Positions 7,425 through 13,810 of a DNA stretch of 17,099 bases are shown one piece after another. Numbering within the stretch: the first letter of the stretch is position 1; every line of letters starts with the position of its first letter. Made by a program: the position numbers and the translations under genes. Origin of the DNA: Thermoplasmatota archaeon (GTDB lineage Archaea; Thermoplasmatota; E2; DHVEG-1); assembly GCA_030605515.1 (NCBI GenBank), contig JAUWIE010000001.1:1-17099 (forward strand), given 5' to 3'. The notes under the pieces were generated by a model. That model did no database searches. It was not told the origin of the DNA and saw only the letters and a list, made by a program, of their open reading frames with translations.

Positions 7425-8483
7425 ATGCAGGCATCTGGAGAACTAGTAAAGAAAAATATTATTGTTAATAAACCACGTGATATCGGACGGTTTTTTAATA
7501 AGAGTCAGTTCGGTGAAACTATTAGTGGTAACAAGCTACAGTTAAATTTACTTGAAGGAGTTTTTCTTGTTGGTGAAAAGAAAATCACCGTTTTCTGTAA
7601 TAAGAAAATAGTTGGTTTTAGAAAATTAGTTAAGCTAGCTGCAAAACATATTTCTCATTTTGAAATAAAATATATGATTTATAGAGATCTTAGAAAAAGA
7701 GGATATGCAGTTAATCTCTATGAAAATAAAGGTTTTGATTTCTCCATTAATGACCATCGTAAAAATGAAGGGAAAAACAAGGAATCATATTTTATTTCTT
7801 CTTTTACTGAGAGAGATATCTTTGATATTGAAAAGACAAGAGCTCTTATTGAGAAGACAAAGGAGAAAAAGAGTGGTCTTTGGTTTGCAATTGTTGATGA
7901 AGAAGGTGATCTTACTTATTATGATGTATCAATATCGGATGTAAAAGGTAAAACAAAGGAACATGTTTTTTCAAAAACAATAGGTTGTCTATTAGAAAAT
8001 AGAATTGTAATTTTTAATGAAAAAATTGCGGGAGATTTACATGTTAAGGAATTTTTTGGGAAACCTTTTGGAAATGGATTGCAATTATCCCTTGCTGAAG
8101 CATGGTATTTACTTGAGAGGAAAACTATTGATATTGAGGATATCAATGGAAAGAATCTTTCAAAAAACGAATTTATTTCGTTTGTAGAGCAGCTTCAGCC
8201 AGATATTGAACAAAGGGTTTTGGTTTTTAAGGATCTGAAGAAACGCGGCCTGATTGTTAAAACAGGGTTTAAATTTGGTGCTCATTTCCGAGCATATACA
8301 AAAAAACCTGATGAGACTCATGCTGAGTACTTGGTTCATGTCGTAAAAAAAGGGTTTACTAGTACATGGTCTGAGATAAGTAGAGCAGTACGTCTAGCTC
8401 ATTCAGTGAATAAAGAGATCATTTTTGCAAGGATTGATAAAAAAAATGTTGATTATGTTAAACTAGGTCGGTTAAGGCCATAA
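7425..8483 (+). CDS. endA: tRNA-splicing endonuclease (tRNA-intron lyase), fused two-repeat type
   Basis: A 352-residue enzyme that cuts archaeal pre-tRNA at the bulge-helix-bulge motif to remove introns. The chain holds two copies of the endonuclease unit: an N-terminal, non-catalytic copy (about 16-170, with IKYMIYRDLRKRGYAVN) and a C-terminal catalytic copy (about 195-352, with VFKDLKKRGLIVKTGFKFG). The catalytic triad is Tyr291 (FRAY), His299 (THAEYLV) and Lys330 (AHSVNKEIIF); the 31-residue His-Lys spacing agrees with the family. This is the homodimeric alpha2 architecture known from Archaeoglobus and halophiles, and it places the window in Archaea. The ATG is 24 nt after the protease gene, with no clear ribosome site. 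A T7 run directly follows the stop. The link with the protease is probably shared transcription rather than shared function. Confidence 0.95.
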   Translation: MQASGELVKKNIIVNKPRDIGRFFNKSQFGETISGNKLQLNLLEGVFLVGEKKITVFCNKKIVGFRKLVKLAAKHISHFEIKYMIYRDLRKRGYAVNLYENKGFDFSINDHRKNEGKNKESYFISSFTERDIFDIEKTRALIEKTKEKKSGLWFAIVDEEGDLTYYDVSISDVKGKTKEHVFSKTIGCLLENRIVIFNEKIAGDLHVKEFFGKPFGNGLQLSLAEAWYLLERKTIDIEDINGKNLSKNEFISFVEQLQPDIEQRVLVFKDLKKRGLIVKTGFKFGAHFRAYTKKPDETHAEYLVHVVKKGFTSTWSEISRAVRLAHSVNKEIIFARIDKKNVDYVKLGRLRP

Positions 8484-8490
8484 TTTTTTT
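8484..8490 (+). terminator. T-tract terminator after endA
   Basis: Seven T residues immediately follow the endA stop codon. Archaeal RNA polymerase terminates at oligo-T tracts without a needed hairpin, and the next gene starts with its own strong ribosome site. Confidence 0.4.
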
Positions 8491-8521
8491 ATATTCATCA
8501 TGCTATTATCATTTATTCTTG

Positions 8522-8530
8522 GGAGGAGGT
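8522..8530 (+). promoter_or_regulatory. Strong ribosome binding site supporting a TTG start
   Basis: GGAGGAGGT ends four bases before the TTG at 8535; its first GGAGG is eight bases away. No ATG is nearby in frame, and translation from the TTG gives the conserved start LQIRWHGHACFEI of the hydrolase family, so the TTG is taken as the start. Confidence 0.7.
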
Positions 8531-8534
8531 ATAT

Positions 8535-9172
8535 TTGCTTCAAATACGATGGCATGGTCACGCATGCTTTGAAATAACAAATGATGTAACGCTAGTAACT
8601 GATCCGCATGATGGAAAATCAATTGGAATTCCAGCACCAACTGTAACAGGGGATATTATTTTGGTTTCTCATGATCATTATGATCACAATAGTGTAAAAT
8701 CAGTTGAGAAAGAAGGATCTAAAATTGTAACTGATAGCCGTAAAAAAACAATCTCAGATATTGAGATAAAAGGTATTGAATCATTTCACGATGAATGCTC
8801 GGGTGATAAACGAGGAAATAATATAATATATAAGTTTAACATGGATGGTATATCTTTTTGTCATCTTGGTGATCTCGGTCATGATCTTGATGACGAAACA
8901 TTGCAAAAAATAGGTGAGGTAGATATTCTTTTATTCCTATTGGTGGGACATTTACAGTGGATGCAGAAAAGGCTTGGAGGATTGTAAATAAAGTAAAACC
9001 GAAAATTACGATCCCGATGCATTATAAAATCGGTGGTTTATCACTTCCAATTGCAGGGATAGACCCGTTCCTTGAAAAAAATACATATAAACTTCTTCGT
9101 GTTGGAAATGAGATAGACATTGAAAAAGAAGAACTTCCAAAGGACCCTGAGATTTGGACATTTACATTATAA
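8535..9172 (+). pseudogene. Metallo-beta-lactamase-fold metal-dependent hydrolase (COG2220 type), frameshifted
   Basis: The two parts together give a hydrolase of about 212 residues. The first frame carries RWHGHACFEI, TDPH (23-26), the metal-binding HDHYDH (46-51) and HLGDLGHDL, then runs out of family sequence after DILL and stops at 8987. The second frame resumes directly with IPIGGTFTVDAEKAW and continues to PMHY, which holds the last metal-site histidine, ending at 9172. The switch lies at 8931-8933 next to a T4 run and needs one missing base (gat att ctt tt? att cct). As written, the active site is split and the product would be inactive. Substrates of this family are mostly unknown. 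The lesion may be a true mutation or a one-base sequencing error; the rest of both halves is well conserved, which favours a recent or artificial change. Confidence 0.85.
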
Positions 9173-9174
9173 CA

Positions 9175-9181
9175 TTTTTTT
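9175..9181 (+). terminator. T-tract terminator after the hydrolase
   Basis: A run of seven T residues three bases after the TAA of the hydrolase, inside a pyrimidine-rich stretch (to about 9200), fits an archaeal oligo-T terminator. Confidence 0.4.
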
Positions 9182-9259
9182 CTATTCTACTCCTCTTTAT
9201 TTTATCAGTGAAAATTGAAATAGTAAATAATAAAAGATAATAATTATTTCAATGTTTCA

Positions 9260-9727
9260 ATGTCGTTGAATAAAGTGTCAAAAGAGAGAACATTAGAATG
9301 TCATAGATGCTGGGTTGATCTAGATAAAAAGGAAATTGATATTTTTGGGCCGAATATTATTATTGATATTTGTCCGAAATGTAACGGGATTTGGCTTGAT
9401 AAAGGAGAATTAGGGAAGTTGTTAAAAGATAGGAAGCTAACGGATTATTTAACAAAACATATTGGTACTAAAAGCCGAAGTCCGATGATTTGCCCGAAAT
9501 GCAGTATGACAATGGATATAGAAAGGGCCGATGATGTTGAAGTTGATGTATGTTTGACCTGTGGTGGGGTTTGGTTGGATCAAGGTGAACTTGAAGCTTT
9601 AAAATCTAAATCAGAAGAGGGTTTTAAAGGAGATGAACTAGCAAAAGAAGAAGAACTGAATGAAGAACGGCGTTATAAAGCACGTAATTCTTCGTTAAAT
9701 AAATTCCTTAAAAAACTCACAAGATAA
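9260..9727 (+). CDS. Protein with two zf-TFIIB-type zinc ribbons
   Basis: A 155-residue soluble protein with two copies of the short zinc ribbon known as zf-TFIIB. Copy one has Cys14-x2-Cys17 and Cys38-x2-Cys41 followed by GIWLDKGELGKL; copy two has Cys78-x2-Cys81 and Cys98-x2-Cys101 followed by GVWLDQGELEAL. The C-terminal 40 residues are charged and probably helical or disordered (KEEELNEERRYKARN). The WLD-x-GEL signature after the second CxxC is diagnostic of the family. Despite the name, these small proteins are not TFIIB; their role is unknown, and nucleic-acid or protein binding is a guess. The gene stands alone between a T-tract and a convergent dehydrogenase gene. No ribosome site is evident before the ATG at 9260, so a leaderless transcript is possible. 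Confidence 0.85.
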   Translation: MSLNKVSKERTLECHRCWVDLDKKEIDIFGPNIIIDICPKCNGIWLDKGELGKLLKDRKLTDYLTKHIGTKSRSPMICPKCSMTMDIERADDVEVDVCLTCGGVWLDQGELEALKSKSEEGFKGDELAKEEELNEERRYKARNSSLNKFLKKLTR

Positions 9728-9804
9728 AACAAATATCTACAGGAGAAATAACATTATAAACCGGCTTATTCAAATTTTATATTATAATTAAAAGACCATA
9801 TAAG

Positions 9805-10785
9805 TTAATGTGAGGTAAAAACTTCTTTATTAACACAATTAGGTGGGATGTTACCTTTTAATCCCTCTAACATGTTTTCTGCTGCCATAATTGCCATTTT
9901 CGTCCGAGTTTCAAATGTTGCTGATGCGGAATGAGGTTGTATTACTACATTATCAAGTTTTAAAAGTTCATTATTTATCATTGGTTCATGTTCGTATACA
10001 TCTAGGCCCGCGCTAAAAATCCATTTTTCTTTTAAAGCTCTGACTAAGGCTTTTTCATCTACTACAGGGCCACGTGAGGTATTTATTAAAATGGCTGTTT
10101 CTTTCATTGTTTTTAATTGTTTTTCTCCTATTAAATGACGTGTTGAGGGGCTCAATGGGACATGAATAGATACGAAATCTGATTTTCTAAGTAATTCCTC
10201 TAGTTCTACTTTTTGTGCTCCTAGTTCTTTTTCTAATATCTTATTTGGTTTTGTATTTACATAAAGTATTTTCATGTTGAATCCTTTGCTTTTCATTGCA
10301 AAGGCGGTTCCAATCCTACCTGTACCTATTATTCCAAGTGTTTTATTAGAGATATCCTGCCCTAGCATAAGCATTGGAGCCCAACCTTTGAATTTACCGT
10401 CTCGAGTGAATTTATCTCCCTTAACGATTTGTCGAGCGGCAGAAAATAATAGAGCCCAGGCCATCTCAGCAGTACTATCTGTAAGAACCCCCGGGGTATT
10501 GCTAACTGGGATGTCTTTTTCTGTTGCAGCTTTTATATCAATGTTGTTGAATCCTACAGCATAGTTTGCAATCATCCTAAGTTTTGGTTCAGAAAAAATA
10601 ATATCCTTATCAATTGTATCTGACAATAAACAAAGAAGACCGTCTTTTCCTTTCACACCTTTTATGATTTCATCTTTTGTAAGAACCCGATCATGAGGAT
10701 TTATTTCTAATTCATGTTCTTTTTTTAGTAATTCAAGTGCTTGTTCTGGGAGTTTTCTTGTAATAAATATTTTCATGACTATCAT
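9805..10785 (-). CDS. gyaR: D-2-hydroxyacid dehydrogenase, probable glyoxylate/hydroxypyruvate reductase
   Basis: A 326-residue NAD(P)-dependent dehydrogenase reducing 2-oxoacids such as glyoxylate to D-2-hydroxyacids. The substrate-binding lobe has ANYAVGFNNID (73-83) and NTPGVLTDSTAEMAWALL; the nucleotide-binding lobe has the Rossmann motif GTGRIG (154-159). Catalytic residues are Arg238 (NTSRGPVVDE), Glu267 (YEHEP) and His285 (QPHSASA), with the same 29- and 18-residue spacings as in Pyrococcus glyoxylate reductase (Arg241, Glu270, His288). The sequence resembles Thermococcales GyaR from its first residues (KIFITRKLPE). One difference is SAS after the catalytic His, where the relatives I recall have IGS. 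The in-frame ATG at 10776 (giving MKIFITR) is an equally good start. 3-Phosphoglycerate dehydrogenase is less likely because there is no C-terminal ACT domain. Confidence 0.85.
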   Translation of the reverse strand: MIVMKIFITRKLPEQALELLKKEHELEINPHDRVLTKDEIIKGVKGKDGLLCLLSDTIDKDIIFSEPKLRMIANYAVGFNNIDIKAATEKDIPVSNTPGVLTDSTAEMAWALLFSAARQIVKGDKFTRDGKFKGWAPMLMLGQDISNKTLGIIGTGRIGTAFAMKSKGFNMKILYVNTKPNKILEKELGAQKVELEELLRKSDFVSIHVPLSPSTRHLIGEKQLKTMKETAILINTSRGPVVDEKALVRALKEKWIFSAGLDVYEHEPMINNELLKLDNVVIQPHSASATFETRTKMAIMAAENMLEGLKGNIPPNCVNKEVFTSH

Positions 10786-10857
10786 CTTCTTAATAATCTA
10801 TGTGAAAAGAATGCTCTTTTTAAGATTTTACAAAAAGAATTGTTATATTGCCTGTTT

Positions 10858-12432
10858 TTAGTTTTCTTCTTTACCTGGAAGTTCGAATCCTGGGTCTTCA
10901 ATTACTCCTGATTCGCTCTGGAAATATGTTAAATCAAATAGTTCCCAGTCATTAAGATCTCCTGGGCCGTTAGTTCCATCAGAGTAATCTACTAGTTTTT
11001 TATCATAAATATGGTAGTAGTTCATGACGCTTCTGTAGTTGCCCCATTTTTCAAGGTATTCGTCTTTTTGTTGTTTTCCCTCATTAAATGAGATGTTATC
11101 GTTTCCCCCTACGTTCCAAGGCCCTATACCAAGTGAGTGGCCCAGTTCATGCATCACTGATGATGCGCCTAATAAACGAAAGGCTCTTGGAGTGAAAGCG
11201 CCTTTGCCTTTTATCATTTGTAAATAGCTGATTCCTACGGCCATTGTATCATATTTATTAAACTCTGAAGGATGGCAGAATCCTCCTTTATGACACATTA
11301 CAATATACCTGAATATTCCTTTTCTATCATCAGAAAAATGATTTTTGTAGAATTGTACCATCATGCCTGAATCCTGTGACAAGCTATCATAATGAGTTAG
11401 TAGTTCTCCTCCACCATTTATTGGTCCTTCTGGCCATCCATCATCAATGTATACGTTTATCCCATGTTCAGCGAATCGTTCAACTATGATGTGTTTGGAT
11501 TCCGCCCAGAGGACATGTGGTGGATCAAATATTCCGCCTCTCTGCATTCCATCTATTTCAAGATAGATATCTTGAGAATATGGATCGGCGAACCATTTTG
11601 CCATTTTGTACTCTTCGATATTGTTCAGACCATCTATATCTGGATCAAGTATTGAATGATTATCATAAACAAATGGATCATAATTCCATTTCCATTCCCA
11701 AACAGTTGGAATACCATCATTATCAGGGTCTAACTCTGAATCATCAATTCTTGGATCGGTATGAAGAACATTTACCTCTGTCCAGTAAGGTATGCCATCA
11801 TGGTCGAAATCAGTTTGATATAAATTGAACCATATTTCAAAAGATTTTCCTACATAATGGCCATATCCGTCGCTATCGTTAAAGTAATCATCACCATTCC
11901 ATCTACCTGTTTTATAATCATAGGTTAGTGATATCTTCAATTTTTCAGTGTCTTTGGATCTTAATTTAAGAATCCCTGTTTTTTCCCGTTCCATAATTGT
12001 AATTGTAATATCTGATGTTTGTTGTTCTTCTTCTGCATTTCTTACTATTTTGTTTTCTTTAAACATTGTGTCCCATGTGTTAAATAAAACTTCAGTTACG
12101 CCTCGTCGAGAACCTACGTCTTTACTAACGTATTCAAGTCCATCCATGTTTGAGATGAAATAAAATTCTGGTTTGGTTCTCCAGGATAACCCCATTTTCA
12201 TTATTTTATCGATAAGCCCTCTATGTCTTATTCTTTTAATTTCAAGGATTAATCCTTGGTTTTCAAGGGGGCTAATACGATCATCAAGTTCAAATGTAAT
12301 GGGTTCCTCTTCCCTTTTTTCTTCTTCGTTAAAACATTGGAGACAAGCAAAAATACTACCTACTATTATGCATGCTACTACAATAATTGTAAATATAATT
12401 ATTTGTTTTTGATTGTGTTTTAACAGGTACAT
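10858..12432 (-). CDS. Membrane-anchored zinc-metallopeptidase-like protein with calcium-binding repeats
   Basis: A 524-residue exported protein. A hydrophobic helix at about residues 10-30 followed by Cys30 and Cys33 and an acidic stretch acts as a signal anchor, or as a lipoprotein signal with an atypical lipobox. Residues about 44-200 form a beta-rich unknown domain. Residues about 207-270 hold thrombospondin-type-3-like calcium loops (DFDHDGIPYWTE, DPDNDGIPTVWE, DPDIDGLNNIEE). The catalytic-like domain (about 288-505) has the zinc motif HELGH (428-432) in HELGHSLGIGP and a Met-turn SVMNYY (468-473) before VDYSDG, all typical of metzincin-like peptidases. The residue expected to be the third zinc ligand, at position 11 of the motif, is Pro438 instead of His or Asp. 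It is therefore either a peptidase using another ligand or an inactive relative. An insertion sequence ends 119 nt upstream. Confidence 0.8.
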   Translation of the reverse strand: MYLLKHNQKQIIIFTIIVVACIIVGSIFACLQCFNEEEKREEEPITFELDDRISPLENQGLILEIKRIRHRGLIDKIMKMGLSWRTKPEFYFISNMDGLEYVSKDVGSRRGVTEVLFNTWDTMFKENKIVRNAEEEQQTSDITITIMEREKTGILKLRSKDTEKLKISLTYDYKTGRWNGDDYFNDSDGYGHYVGKSFEIWFNLYQTDFDHDGIPYWTEVNVLHTDPRIDDSELDPDNDGIPTVWEWKWNYDPFVYDNHSILDPDIDGLNNIEEYKMAKWFADPYSQDIYLEIDGMQRGGIFDPPHVLWAESKHIIVERFAEHGINVYIDDGWPEGPINGGGELLTHYDSLSQDSGMMVQFYKNHFSDDRKGIFRYIVMCHKGGFCHPSEFNKYDTMAVGISYLQMIKGKGAFTPRAFRLLGASSVMHELGHSLGIGPWNVGGNDNISFNEGKQQKDEYLEKWGNYRSVMNYYHIYDKKLVDYSDGTNGPGDLNDWELFDLTYFQSESGVIEDPGFELPGKEEN

Positions 12433-12450
12433 AATATATTATATCCCTCG

Positions 12451-12459
12451 TTATATATA
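12451..12459 (-). promoter_or_regulatory. Candidate TATA box of the metallopeptidase-like gene
   Basis: On the minus strand TATATATAA is centred about 23 bases before the ATG at 12432, a spacing that fits a nearly leaderless archaeal transcript. A second AT-rich candidate (TATATATAAAATATAAA, 12471-12487) would give a leader of roughly 20 nt. The region is AT-rich, so the evidence is modest. Both candidates lie outside the insertion sequence. Confidence 0.35.
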
Positions 12460-12550
12460 ATTAATATTGGTTTATATTTTATATATACTTATCGATAATT
12501 TAAACTGAAAAATGAACTGTGTTTTAAAAAATGGTATTATTCAGAAATTG

Positions 12551-12570
12551 ATTGAGGGCTTTGAATAACC
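12551..12570 (+). repeat. Left terminal inverted repeat of the IS
   Basis: ATTGAGGGCTTTGAATAACC, the partner of the right repeat with two mismatches. It lies on the transposase 3' side and about 119 nt upstream of the metallopeptidase-like gene. Confidence 0.85.
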
Positions 12571-12595
12571 AAGTTTCATTTTCTTTATATTGCTT

Positions 12596-12617
12596 TTTTG
12601 CGTGATTTCACGCAAAA
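12596..12617. repeat. Perfect hairpin downstream of the transposase gene
   Basis: TTTTGCGTGA, two bases, then TCACGCAAAA: ten-base arms that are perfect reverse complements. It lies inside the IS, 78 nt past the transposase stop. No T-tract follows it in the transposase direction, so it is not a simple intrinsic terminator. It may block read-through or act as part of the IS end. Confidence 0.6.
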
Positions 12618-12694
12618 TCCATGTATTATGTTGTCTTTTTCCATGTTCGACTCTGGGTTTTTACCGTTTTTCTCCTTATTTTTGAATTGTTGAC

Positions 12695-13673
12695 TTAGCT
12701 TACGCTAATCCGTTTCCGTTCCAAGGTGACTAATTGATATAGATCATAAGCAAAGCATTTGAACATCTCTTTAACACGAACACGAGAGAGTGTTTTAACG
12801 TATGTTCTATCACCATTAAATGTTCGTTTGATAACGCTAAATGGCCGTTCACCTGGAGCACGTTTCTTAGCTATCCGTTTGTTCCGCAGTTTCTCCCAGA
12901 TTGTAAGATTCCCTCGTTTCATACTACCATTTCCTTTTGCCTTTGTCTCTTTTCCTGTGTACCCTCTATCACGATATACTACCTCATCAGGTTTAGATAA
13001 ATCCACCTTACTATCATGAACACTTGCAGTTGTAACTTCAACATCACGGATGAGATGATGATTTACATCCAGTTTGATATGGGATTTATACCCATAGTGA
13101 ACCTGACCATGTTTCACACTGAAACTTCCATCCTTATCCATATGCCGTTTCTGCGTATCTGTGAACTCAACCATTTCCCCTTTTTCCTGGCTTTCTTTTC
13201 ATTCCTGTATCTTTTCTTCCCAAGATCCGCTTCAATGAACGTTACATCTTGAATTGTTCCTTTTTCTACTTTGAATCCTTTGCTATCCAACTGATGTTGT
13301 AGCTCAGCCCAAATTAATGTATCCACCCCATCGGTCTCCAGTCGATCGCGAATCCTCCAGATAGTACTGAAATCAGGAATCATTTCTGGGAACCCAAAGA
13401 AATTCCGAAAACTCAATCGGTCATGACATTGAAACTCCAGCTCTGGATCTGATAGGTTATACCATGCCGGTAAGAGCATGGACCGCACTACTACGAGTTC
13501 ATCTGTATGAGGACGTCCACCCTGTTTTTTATCATCATAAAAACACTTTTTACCAGAGGAATAAATGGTTTCCAATCTATCTGCTGTTTCATTAATTCAA
13601 GATGATCTCCAAGACCTTTCACTTTTTTATACTGTTCTTCCAAAATAAAACGATTAAAACTCATCCATCTCAC
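12695..13673 (-). pseudogene. IS5-family DDE transposase, split over three reading frames
   Basis: The three frames join into one protein of about 325 residues. Frame one (start ATG 13673 or 13664) gives SFNRFILEEQYKKVKGLGDH to KSVF; frame two resumes YDDKKQGGRPHTDELVVVRS through QDVTFIEAD to KKARKKG; frame three resumes EMVEFTDTQKRHMDKDGSFS to the end. Catalytic residues are Asp in QDVTFIEAD, Asp in TTASVHDSK and Glu in APGERPFSVIKR, with the YRDRGYTG signature between the last two. The first shift lies at a T5 run (plus-strand 13539-13543), the second at AAA AAG GGG (13177-13185). Both are of the minus-one kind. The second is a classic slippery codon pair and could be programmed; the first looks like a mutation or a sequencing error. 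As read, no full transposase is made without both shifts. Confidence 0.85.
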
Positions 13674-13722
13674 TCTTTATACATAAGGATTGAATTATGA
13701 ACATATAGAGGTTTCTATGAGG

Positions 13723-13742
13723 GGTTTTTCAAAGTCCTCAAT
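13723..13742 (-). repeat. Right terminal inverted repeat of the IS
   Basis: Read on the minus strand this is ATTGAGGACTTTGAAAAACC, differing from the left repeat at two positions. It lies on the transposase 5' side, about 50 nt from the earliest start codon. Confidence 0.85.
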
Positions 13743-13810
13743 AGTTTATTTGGAAATTATTGAACAAAAATATAAAAAGAGAAGGAAAGAGGAGAATATC
13801 TTTCACATTA

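Larger units (their letters stand above)
12551..13742 (-). mobile_element. IS5-like insertion sequence, about 1.19 kb
   Basis: The element is bounded by 20-bp terminal inverted repeats (12551-12570 and 13723-13742, 18 of 20 positions matching) that enclose a transposase read on the minus strand. Length, single transposase and DDE signature fit the IS5 family. The exact outer base is uncertain by one to three positions. The outer flanks do not show a convincing target-site duplication; an AT pair is possible if the element begins at TGAGG. A perfect 10-bp hairpin lies between the transposase stop and the left repeat. No gene is visibly interrupted: the element sits between two minus-strand exported-protein genes. 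Confidence 0.85.

Noticed and set aside
12540..12556. Target-site duplication around the IS
   Set aside because: Testing each plausible end of the inverted repeats gave at most a two-base AT match, which is not distinguishable from chance.
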